Assembly: GCF_040807025.1 (NCBI RefSeq)
Contig: NC_090945.1
Location: 72,675,088 to 72,739,087 of the forward strand
Source of the DNA: Struthio camelus
Lineage: Eukaryota; Chordata; Aves; Struthioniformes; Struthionidae
DNA length: 64,000 nucleotides
Direction: 5' to 3'
Below are positions 44,001-64,000 of the stretch, piece after piece; position 1 is the first letter of the stretch, and every line of letters starts with the position of its first letter. The position numbers and the translations under genes were made by a program. Below the pieces are notes generated by a model. It was not told where the DNA came from, ran no database searches, and was given only the letters and a program-made list of their open reading frames with translations.

Positions 44001-47000
44001 ATCTATAAAGTGTTTTGAGTCAAATAGTACAACTTTGTTAGTACTTTAGCTTTGCAAGGCATTGATTTACCATTAGCGCTGAGTGCTGTTGGCACTATAA
44101 TTGGTATTACCTTGTGGTTACTACCTGTGTCACTGCCAAAAAAACAGCAGTTTTCCTAAGCTGAAATAGGATGTACACCTGCCTCTTGCTTCAGCAGGAA
44201 TTTTACTGCTATAGCATTTTCAGCTCTAAAAATTCAGTAGCACTTTTCCAAGTGAATCTTAAATAAATGTAAATGTGTTTGTTTACATGTGTTAGTTCCT
44301 CTTTGAAAGCATACTGCTTTTTCTATGCCCCCAGTGCACAGTGGCTGATAACCACAAGTACTATACTTGTTTATCATCAGTATGTTAAGTACTCAGCTCT
44401 ACCACAACTGGCTACCACAACTGCTTTACTAAAAGACATTTGCATGATAGAGGTCTGTTAACAATACTCTTCTCCAAAACATTCTAAAACCCACTTGAAT
44501 CAAATATTTTGTAGAAAACAATTCCTTCCCATATATTTCAAATATTTTTGTACTGGTAGTGCCTTGCTAACTGGGTTTTCTTTAAATAACCTAAATGAGT
44601 TATATATATTGGTCAAGACTATTAAAGATATTCAGGCTCCTTGTTAAATTTCTAAAAGCAGTTAGGTGCCTCAAAAAACACACCCTCCTTTAGGTACCTA
44701 TATACATTTTTAGGTATGTAAAAAGTTGGACCTCAGTTTTCAGCAAAGCTGGACATTTAAGCTTTGAGAGTTTATGTGTAAACAATATATGTTGGGTTGG
44801 TTAGACTCTTGCAGGAACAGACAAATCATAGTGGCTATGCATTTGTAGTCCTCACTGTCAATATCATATCCATATAGCGATGCCTGACATAAGTGTAATC
44901 ATTCTCAAATAAAGGGGGACTAAGAGATAAGAATAAGAGGGAGAACTGCCATTGCAGTGTGGGGCTCTGTGGACGTGATGATATTGGTTTAAAAAAACGC
45001 ATGTCCTGAACTGATGTAATTATAGCCTGAATAAAAATCATGTTTAGAACAGGCCTAAATTCTCTCTGAAATTCCAGCAGTTAATATGCTGATCCTTTAG
45101 AAAAATGTCTTCAGTAAGAAAATAATTAAAAGCCTCTACAAATTAACTTCACAATTTTTCCCTTAAAGCAAAATAGGAGAGACTTACTGAAGCTCAGTAT
45201 GATCTAATTTGAGAAAAAAAAAGTCTATATAGATTAAGAGTTATCCCTGAGCAGTGGGAGAAGGCAACCAGTCCCTTCTGCTGCTACTTCTGTAATGTTT
45301 TCGTAGACTCAATAGCTGCACAGTAAGACTAGACGGGCAGAATGGGCAGGATAGGTCTTTAATGACTGCAGTCCTCCTTTAGTAGAAGTGATAGATACTT
45401 GCTTGTCTTTGTCAAATATTTTCTGAAGAACTCCTATTTGACTCTCTGGTAGTGAACATCTATGTACAATAATTGACATCTGTACAGCAGATAAATGACA
45501 ACAAAAGCAGACTACTGGAAGCTACAGAAATATCCATCTGCTCCTTTCTTTGCCCAGTGAGCTGTTCCTTTCTGTTCTCTTGACCATTTACGAATTTTTT
45601 TTTGCTAAGAGCCAGTTGGCTCAAGTTTGGCTGAGCAAAATGCATCTAGGCAGTTGGGAAGGTGTTGAAATGCACCACTTAGGACTTCTCTGTGGGGGTT
45701 ATAACCTGAGATGGTCACTAAGCTATTGCTGTTGATTAGCCTGGCCATCCCAACACTCTGCAGAAGTTATTCTTTTCTCTCTCTCAAGCATCATGACTGA
45801 TTTGCTTTTCTTTTGGAATTCAGCTTTGCCTATGCTGGGAAACGGAGCAGGGAATTATTCGTTCATCTTTGTCCAGTGCTTTGAAGACGTAACGTATTTT
45901 TGGAAGCTGCTTGATACAATTGCTCATATTCCCCTCAGGCAAAGGAATGTAACATTTGCCCTCCACAGTCTGCCCTTAGCCTAGGATTCGAGATGCTCTT
46001 GCTCCCCTTATGTTCCCGCAAGGCAATTGGATGTCCTTCCTGCCAGTTCTGATGGAGGACACTGATTCGAGGACCGCATGCATGGCAAGTCCTGAATGTG
46101 TTTGGCAGAGCTCCTCTGTTGCTGTACTTGAATTCTCAGTGTGAACCCTATCCTTCTGGAACTGTTCCTTGCTTGTCACTTTCATTTCCTGTTTTTCACT
46201 GTCTTTTCATTTTGACTAGTTCTTTTTCAAAACTGCACCACTTTTTAGAGATTTTCGGTTTAAAATTTATAAATACTGGTCCATGTTTTAGATTTCTTAG
46301 CATCTAGGGTGCTTGATGCCTTCAACTGCAGTTTTCTGAAGTAATATAAAATAAGTAATTCAAATACAGTGATAGCAATGCTGGATATTTTACAGAATAC
46401 AAGTACATTTTTTTCAAGTTCTTAGATCACTTGCTGTGAAGTATCAGTAATCCAGTGCTAATAGGCATCTGTGCTGTCTGGATGTAGGTGGTCATGATTT
46501 TCCTTTTCTTCAGCTAATAGAGCAGGAATTATTCCTGTGGCAACCAGATCCTGCAGGGTTAATACTATTTCTCTGAAGTCACTGCCGATATCGCTTGCTA
46601 CGTCTTTTTGTCATGTTTTTTCAAAGTATCTTCTCTTGCATGGATTGTCAGTTTAAAGGAACCCAAAATGGGTTACCAGGATAGGAAAAACTCTGCTGTT
46701 TTAAACTAATGATAAAACTCTAACCTTACAAATATGAAAATGAGATGCAGTGCACATAAGCTCCGATGAGGTTTTGCTTTTACAGTTCTTATAGCGAACA
46801 AGACTTATAAAGCCCTTTCTATCCAGGATACAAAAACTAATGACACTATATGTTAATAGCAGTTCATTTTAAGACAAGAGTAGCCTTCTGATATTAGATA
46901 ATTAGAAAAGTTACACAGTTGCACTTCATTCCTTGAATTGTCTCATTCACCTCAATTCCTTTGTTCCACCGTAACAATGACTTTCCAACACAGTACCTTG

Positions 47001-48390
47001 CTGTTTAGTAACATCTCTGTTTGCAGTTCTCTGTTTTTCAATGTACTATATTTAAAGCTTTATTTTTAAAGTTTACTTACAATGGATAGCTGCTGCAGTC
47101 TATGCACCTAATTCTAATAATCCATTACTCCATAAAAGGAGCAATTCATCCTTTTTAGTAAAGGAAGCTGGCTCACTCATGACTTGTTTTGCAGGCTTCC
47201 TCTTATTTCTCTTCATAATTTCACTTGTTATTTAGTTGTCCCTAGTAAGTAGATGCTTTTGTACATCTCACTCTCTCTTATCTTTAGACATTTAAATATC
47301 TTTGTAAATAATAAACATATTTAGGAGCCCCAAAATAGACAGGGAGGCTTTCAAAGGTGCACAGGACCTCACTTTTCCACAGCAAATTTCCACAGTATCA
47401 TTTAGATACTTTTGAAAATGTTACCCATTATCCTGTGTCACTTTCCATTCATTTCAGCATTTCTTCTCATGAGATGTTTAAATATTAAAGTCAGTGATTT
47501 TGTAACTGCTGACCTAAATTATCGGAAGTGGTCAGTAATTTCCCATGCCTCATGTTGTAGGTGCTCAAATTCAGAGTGACTCTTGACTAGCTGGGTCCCT
47601 ACCCTTTGCCTTCTGAAAGTCTTTCAGTTTCCCTTCTAAGGATCGAGAGACACTAAAGTCATTTGCTTCTTTCGGAAATTTCAGTCAGGGAATATTGAAG
47701 GGGAAGTGAAATGCTCTTCAAACTCTATCACATGTACAAATTGAAGTAAAAAGAATAGAAACAAAGATATGGAGATTTGAATTTTCATGTACAAATCAGA
47801 AAATACCTGATTGCTTTATTTGCTTGAACAAGTTCTGTTTGCCCACTGAAATACAGTGAGATCAAAATCATGTGCCAAAACTTAAATGGCAGCTTTTGAA
47901 AAATTGCCCCATTAAACTGATGAGTTTCTAATTACAGTAAGATGTAAAAGCTTTTTTTTTTTTCCACTGCTATGTAAGATTTTGTCCTAACAGTTTTTTA
48001 AAGATACCCTGCTGTTAAAATGATTTCGCTGCAGTGTTGGAGTATAATTTGTCCTATATTTCTTTTGCTTTCTCTGAGGAGTTACATAACTTTTTCATTT
48101 CTAATGACTTTTCCTAAATATAAACTGTGGTGTTATATTATGCACCTCCTTTGGCTCTAGACCAAAACTAATTTCAAGTGGTTCAAGGCCAAAGAGAAGT
48201 CTAGGATCACATCCTAGAATCCCTGGTGAAAAGTTTGTTTATACACTTCTTGCTTTGTTTTAAGTAAATGGTTCCGCGGTTAAGTCAATCTTTTGTTGAA
48301 ATTGATCTTACCCTTAAAACACATATAAACTCTAAATTAATAGAGGATCATCTGGGTATCTGCATGACCCTGTACAACTTAGATGCCCTT

Positions 48391-48459
48391 TAAAATCCAT
48401 TTGTATAATAGCCAAAATGGATTTTAACCATTTTAAATCCATTTGTATAATAGCCAAAA
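48391..48459 (+). repeat. Hairpin with a 25-base direct repeat
   Basis: A perfect 25-base sequence occurs at 48393-48417 and 48435-48459, 42 bases apart. The first copy starts within TAAAATCCATTT (48391-48402), which pairs perfectly with AAATGGATTTTA (48415-48426) across a 12-base loop. Confidence 0.9.
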
Positions 48460-51400
48460 CATTACTGTGCCTTTCTAAATCAGATAACTTTAGCCATTTA
48501 ACTGAAGGTTTAAATCATAGACAGGATTAACCTGGGAAGAGATCAGTGATCAGCCTCACCTTACCCCCAAAGCAGTCATGACCTGCCGTTAAGCAGACCC
48601 CATCACTGCTCTCTCCGCAAATCCCCCTGCCAGAGCTCTGCCTCCTCATCATCAGGACTGTCACCTTTCTGCCCTAGCTTAGCAAGGCTGCCGGTCTGGC
48701 GGTTGGGAATAGCAAGAGGCTTGCAGCGCAGGCCTCTCCCTCTCTCCCTCAGACCCGGAGCACTCGACTCTGCTGCTGCATTTCTGCACCTTATCTTCAC
48801 TAAGAGACAAGTCTGCAGCTCCACAGATGGTGTGAGGGGGCCTGGTGCATAATCTGCCTCGCAGCACTTTTGCCACCTGCACTATCTGCCAGCGCACAGT
48901 ACTGACTCTCTCAGCAATGCTTCTGGTTTTTGCTGTTTTACATTTTATGGCAGTGCATCACTGCTGTTTGCTTCATGATTTGAGAAATGCTGCTCCTGAG
49001 AATCTGAGTGCTTTCAACTTCCTCTGTTTCAGCAGCGCTCCAGTGGGTGGACCATTTGCCTTCTGAAAAGTCTTATTTGGGTGTCTAACTGAAAATCACA
49101 GTTTTTTGTGTATTACGATTTTCTGTTATCAGCAAGATATCCTCATCTGAAACTCTCTCTGACTCAGTTTCAAATCGTCTTTGTTCATGCGCAGGTTCAC
49201 CGCTATGGCGTTTACACAAATGTCTGCTTATCCATTTCAGCATAGATGTAGCAATTCTACAATGGTTTGCATATAAGCCTATCACATACAGAAATGAGAG
49301 AATGAAATGCTGAAGAGGAAGGATGGATTTAATCGTGTAAGAAGTTAAGTTTTAGCTTGAGTGTTGTTCAGGCATGGATTTACTGGGTGGACACAGAAAG
49401 ACACAGAAAGGGGCTATATACACCTTAGCGCCGTAGCCACAGAGCTAGCTGTATCTGTCCGACTCTGCCATGCATTTCTTGAATCTCCTTTGGTACATCA
49501 TTTAATCTCTGTTTTTCCCTATTGCTGAGTAATGGAGTTTAGTATTAAGCTACAAGGATGCTGTGAAGCTTAACTCACCAATTTTTTCAACATATTTTCA
49601 GACTTGCAGATGGAGCAAGCTTATAAAATGTGCTTTTCTGAAGGTTATTGGTTTGTTAAGTGGAGTAGTGGTTTGTGAGCATTTATTTCTGAATGCTGTT
49701 CTTCCCTTGGTATTTGCAAGTAACCTCGATACTGAAAGGATGCCCCACTGGATATTTTAGGGTAAATGAACTGCTGGGACACTTGACAAATGACAGTAGG
49801 TAGTACTTCTTTACTTCAGCAGAGATTGTCCCTTTTCATGAATGCTTATGTTGCACAAGCATTTGCTGCATTGCACTGCATCAGCACTGTTCCTAATCCT
49901 GATTTGGAAACATCAACTGATAACTTGACAAAGCGTGACACATGGTATGTTTAAGTGTTTTCAGCTGCACTAACACAACAAATTGTAATGGCTCCAAAAG
50001 AGCCATTTCACTTGATTGTGTCAATAAACTACAAACGAGAAAGAAAAAGATACATGGCCAACCTGAAAAAAGCATCATCGAATCCTAGTGTGTTAATAGT
50101 CACAATTTTTTCCTCATCTTTAGAAGAAATATTTTCCAGAAAAGAAATGTGTATTTGCTAGAGCTTTTGCCACTGTTTAATCAGAAGTCCAGCCCCATGG
50201 CACTTCTCAATTTTATATTATTTTCTTCACGTCCATATGTAAAAAATGCATAACTCCAGTCCTCATACTTCTGCTGCAAAATGAGGGATTGGCATATGTT
50301 CTCAGTTTAGGTCAAAACGTAGGCCATCTTGGGCACTTGTTCTTTCTCCTGTTTTTGTGCAACATAAGCCTACTGTTATTTAAGGAAGACTTCAGTATGA
50401 TTTCCTGGATGAATTGCCAGCAGGCACAAGCTTAGCATTACTGCCTATTTGTCTGCATTAGGCAGTTCATTAGGAAGGACTACACCTCCTTGATGATGGT
50501 CCAAATTTTCTCCTTTCTTAGTAGGGCTGATGGTACACACAGAGTAAATTCTAACCTCACTGAGACCATGGAGGTCTCAGAGTAAGTAAATCAGGGTACA
50601 ATTTGACTTAATGAGACTAGCCACCAAGTCATCAATTCAGCAGCGTGGGCTGCTTTTTCTGTTGCCTGCACACCAGTCAAAACCCACAAGGAGCTATCAC
50701 GTTTCCTCAGAGATCACTGACGTTAGATAAAGATTGCCGTCCGTGACTCTTAAGTGCCTCAGCAAGGATGTGCATTATTTGTTAAGTACCTGGAACTTGC
50801 TGAGTTACCCTGTAGAAGATCTGAGATACAATATGAGGACAGTCCTTTTCCCAGAATTTACAACTCACTGAACCACTGTAGGAAAATGACCTACAGTAGG
50901 AGCCCTGGAGAAAAGAGTGTGTTTTGAAGATTTAGTTTTTCCAGTATTCTTTATGTTAATATTTAGCTTTTTGCACCCTTAGGGCAGCTGCTTCCGACTA
51001 GGGAGCATGGCTGTTTTCTTGATAACTTATCTCGTGCTTTTTTCTACGATCATCAGTAGCAATCCATCCTTAGTTATTTGATACCAGAAATGAAATCCTC
51101 TGACTGGTTTTTTTCACATACTTAACAAGTGAAGACAATGGTTTTGTCACAGGTGTTTGTGTATGTGTATATACATACATATAGACACACGCACATCTTT
51201 TTCTGTCGTATCATAGTAGCTGGGGTGAACTGCACTTAAAATAAAATATAGCAAGCTATCTGGAACAGCACCAAGGGGCAACAGCAGAGTATCTGGCTGC
51301 CTAACAAAAACACTATGTGGGGATTTTTCTGCGTTACTATAGGACTGAATAAGACTGTGTCTAGTTAGCAGTTCATAAAAGGCTGACTACCATTAAACAA

Positions 51401-52149
51401 AATGTACAGTGCCAAAGAGGAGAATAACTTGTATCACAGGCAAGCTATCCAAAATTCTCCTTTTCTCTAAAAGGGACATTAAAACAGGTTTCCCTGTTTT
51501 AATGCTATGCTCAAATAACTGATAAAAATGCCTCACCAGTAAAACAGCGAATTATCTCCATACTTCTTAATCTAGTACTGAAACATGAGCTCCCTGTTAA
51601 CATACTTAACACACAATTGCCTGCTGCTTTTGACTGTCTTCAGCCAACAGAAGAGCGCAAATATAAAATCACAGAAATTGGAGATGAAAGGTCCTAGTCA
51701 GTCAATTTGTTAAACCGCTTGCCGTGTTATCTTTGCTCCCTATAATATACTGTTAAATGTACCTATAATCATCACTTGCATTTTTGATGTCATTTGCATT
51801 CTGAACAACTTTGGCTTCACGCACAAATGAATGGATTACACTCATCCATCCGTAGGTTATTCATCTGCTCAAGAACATTTATTTGTAAGACAAGGGTATT
51901 GCCAAAATGAAACAATCAATCAAAGTGCTTCTTGCTTTTGAGAAACCCCTTGATTTCCACTTACAGGGGCAAATTTCTATATAAAATGAGTAACATTTTC
52001 TTTAACTTAACACATCCGAGTATGATTTATGAAACGTTACTCAAGTAAGACAAGCTTATTTTGCCCTTTATTTACTCAGAACAGAACACTGATGGGAGAA
52101 ATAAATGAGACAGACAAGATGATCCATAGTCAGAGACAGGGGGTGCTTT

Positions 52150-52220
52150 ATTGCACAGCCAGGAACAGAATCTGGGCCTCTTGCATCACAGACCATTGAC
52201 CTCGAAAGAAAAGAGATGGA
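52150..52220 (+). mobile_element. Possible MIR/CORE-type SINE relic
   Basis: GCACAGCCAGGAACAGAATC then TGGGCCTCTTGCATCACAG follows the well-known SINE pattern of gcagagccaggaatagaacc, then aggtctcctgactcccag. Only the 3' half is recognisable; ends and target duplications are lost. Confidence 0.35.
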
Positions 52221-54499
52221 ATGCGTTTTGGACTGAACAACTGGAACAAACCACACACAAAAAAAATCAATATGTATTGAGAGCTAATGATCGAATGCTG
52301 ACCTCATCTGACAGACACATGGATCAAGATGCTCTGAATATGCAAGGCTGCAAAAATACAGCACTGGGGGGATATATGAATGCTGCTGCCCTTACTATGC
52401 TCAGAGGTAAATTCATTAGTTCAGAGTCCTCCTCTTCTCTGTTTGGTATGCTCTTCTACAAAAAGATCAGAACTGCTTTCTCAGTAATTGACAGAGGCAC
52501 AACAATCAATTTCTACCTTGAAAATATTTTATGTTGGTTTGGGAGCATCTGTTCTGTATTTGAAGTATGCTACTCCATTGAGAATGTTTTAAAAATAAGT
52601 AATAGCCCACGGTTGAGTCTCATCTTCCAGTGTGCTTCTTTTGCTGCTGCAAAGGTAGTTATCCAGCCAGCAGGTTAACTAATTTAAGCTGTACTTCCCA
52701 GAACTGTGCTGACGACACTAACATTATCAATGATGTTTATGACAAAAAACAAAGCCAATGAAGGAAAATCCATTTGCTTTGTGTCCTCTGAAAAAGAGAG
52801 GAGTAAAAAAATCAATTATTTGCCAAGCACAAAAAAAGGAAAAGAGATGATAGGAACAGGAATACTTTCCTTTTTTAAAAGAACAGGGGGGAAGAAGTTA
52901 ATACTATCATTTTAATCTAAGAGATTTATTTTGATAGCAGTAGGGTGTTATACAGCCTTGAGTACATTTTTTCACTAATTCTACAGCAGCTTCACTGAGC
53001 TCTCCCTGTCTTAAGTGAGTGAAACCATGGCTCCAATGAAGTCAACGGGGCTTTCTCCAGTGACTGCAATGGAACTCGGGTTTCACTTGTACTCTCAACA
53101 CCCGTTGAAGAGCCTGCGTGAAAAGCAAAAGAGGATATAGGTGATTTTAAGTTCCTAAAGTGAAAGTGATAATCATAAAAATTGAGGGCTTTTTGAGAGG
53201 TGCAAAAAAACCTTCGTTTCAGTCTGCTCTGCACAAAAAAGCCTGAACCCCCCAGTAAAGGCATGAAATGGCATGCAGAAAGGCTCACCATTGAAATATC
53301 TCTTCCGCATCTGCTTTCTCACCTCTCTGCAGACACCTCATGAACAAAAACTTTCACTCGTATGGGGTTGAGAGACCTTGCGTTCCTCCTAGGCCCAGAG
53401 CGTCTCCTGCCTATCTGCAGGGAGAGCCCCAGGCAGCAGAAACCACGAACACATGCCTTCTTTGGGAGCGTGCCCCAAGTGAAAGGGTCATATGAAATGC
53501 AGAAGGTTCACCTTCACAGCACCCGACCAAGTGACACATGACAACTTTTTGATAGGAAGGTTATGTTAAAGCCAACCCTTCAGGAAAATCCTGCACCAAG
53601 GCACTTGGAAGTGGTGAGCTGTGCAGAATGGAGGAGAGGACGTTCTAGGCAGCAGAGGCCAATGTCTTCTATTAGCCTCGGCTCCAAACCACTGTCCCTT
53701 GGCTCTGGCGGCAACCACTTTTGAGGACTGGTAAATTTAAATAAGGGAAATCCCTGAAACTGGACATGGAGAGGGTAGCTGCGTTGCCATTTCTGAGTCA
53801 GCCCCAATTCACCCTCCTGATGACCGTTCTCCGGTGCTGGAGCGGGAAAGCCAAGCTCGTCACGCACCAGTTCCTAAGCTCAGCTCCACGGCAGGGTTTG
53901 ACGTGGCAGGAAGCGCTGGATTTGCGGCGAAGGCCAGCGCCGGCTCCAGGCCGCGCAGCCCGCAGGGCGGGCATCAGCGACGCCGCGCTGGGTCCGGCCG
54001 CCCGGGGGGCCACAGGGTGCGCGGGCTGCCTCCGAGGGGCCGGGCGGACAGACGCTGAACGCCAGTCGCTTAAGAAAAGCCACGCGCAGGAGATGGCAAG
54101 ATGTCCTCTTCATCCTGGGCCGAAGGGCTCTGCCATCCGCCTCCACCTCGAGGTGACGCGAACATCCCGCACTAGTCAATTTTTTTTTCCCCCCTTCCTT
54201 TTCCCCTCTGCTTTCCTCCGTTTCACCCACGGAGCACGTCCGTCCTCTCCCTGCGAGTAAAACCGGGCAGAAGAGAAAAAGGAGACGCGCCGAAGGGCAA
54301 AGTTACCCGGGCGGAGACCCAGCGCGGGGCTGACGCAGCCGGGGCCCCCGCCGGGGGCCGCGGCGAGGGGCAGCGCGGACCCGGGCTCGCCCACCCGCCC
54401 GCCCGCGGCCTCGCCCGGCGCCGGGGGCCGCAGGAGCCGCCGACCGCTCGGGGCGGGGCGGGGCGGGGCGGGGCGGGGGGGCGGCGCGTCCCGTCCCGT

Positions 54500-54765
54500 C
54501 CCGTCCCCCGCCGCCGCCTCCACCTGCTGCCGCTGCGCCAGTCGCCGGCTGAGGGGAGCCGCCCGCCCGTCTCTTCCCGCGGGGCCCCTTTGTGCTGCTC
54601 CAGAGCTGCCGGGAGCCAGGCGGCGGCTGCGTCACGGCCGAGGCGCTGCGGCCGCCGACAGTCGCCGAGCCGTCGCCGAGCCGCCCGCCTCCGCCATTTC
54701 TGCGCCGGCCGCGGCGGACCGACGCCTCGCCGCCGCCGCCGAGGACGGGCCGGCAGCCGCGGGGG
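54500..54765 (+). other. Probable NSG1 noncoding exon 1
   Basis: Ends at the donor CGGGG|GTGAGTGG near 54765. The left boundary is a guess from the position of the GC boxes. Confidence 0.4.

Positions 54766-64000
<9,235 letters not shown>

Larger units (their letters stand above)
36305..54300. other. ZBTB49-NSG1 intergenic region
   Basis: About 18 kb without a gene I can support. Contents: simple repeats (T or A runs near 39238, 39764, 42148, 43147, 47951), a polypyrimidine tract (40933-41012), a hairpin plus direct repeat (48391-48459), possible MITE-like relics (44630-44770, 47310-47430), a possible SINE relic (52150-52220), a small GC-rich island (42780-42890) and CTCF-like motifs. The 175-codon frame at 52151 has no recognisable domain. 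Confidence 0.6.

Overview
The window is vertebrate nuclear DNA, most likely from a bird. Three split genes with GT-AG introns are present. There is one 5'-truncated CR1 LINE whose sequence is typical of avian CR1, interspersed repeats are otherwise sparse, introns are fairly short, and both promoter regions are CpG islands. The gene order LYAR(-), ZBTB49(+), NSG1(+) is the amniote order I know from human 4p16.

Layout. (1) Positions 1 to about 5260 hold no confident gene. The minus strand between about 1850 and 4240 carries a chain of open stretches that may be a degraded coding relic of unknown family. (2) Positions 5263-16398, minus strand: LYAR, a nucleolar zinc-finger protein, with eight coding exons giving 366 residues and a probable noncoding first exon. 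An old CR1/L3-type LINE tail lies in the intron next to exon 3. (3) Positions 16200-17050: a CpG island that acts as a head-to-head promoter for LYAR and ZBTB49, with CCCGG and CCG tandem repeats. (4) Positions 16600-36304, plus strand: ZBTB49, a BTB and seven-C2H2-finger transcription factor, with seven coding exons giving 762 residues. (5) Positions 36305 to about 54300: intergenic, with simple repeats, possible SINE and MITE relics and two CTCF-like sites. (6) Positions 54300-64000, plus strand: the CpG-island promoter and first exons of NSG1, a neuronal endosomal membrane protein. Only the first 82 codons are inside the window; the transmembrane and lumenal parts lie beyond the right edge.

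The three genes do not form a pathway. LYAR and ZBTB49 share a promoter region. LYAR acts in the nucleolus in ribosome production, ZBTB49 in transcriptional control of the cell cycle, and NSG1 in receptor recycling in neurons. I found no CRISPR array, tRNA, rRNA, intact virus or obviously new system. The points most worth a second look are the unidentified coding-like tract at the left, the GGGCC and CGG repeats just inside LYAR intron 1, the strong-context upstream ORF that ends at the first splice junction of ZBTB49, and an intronic poly(A) signal after ZBTB49 exon 3 that could give a one-finger isoform.
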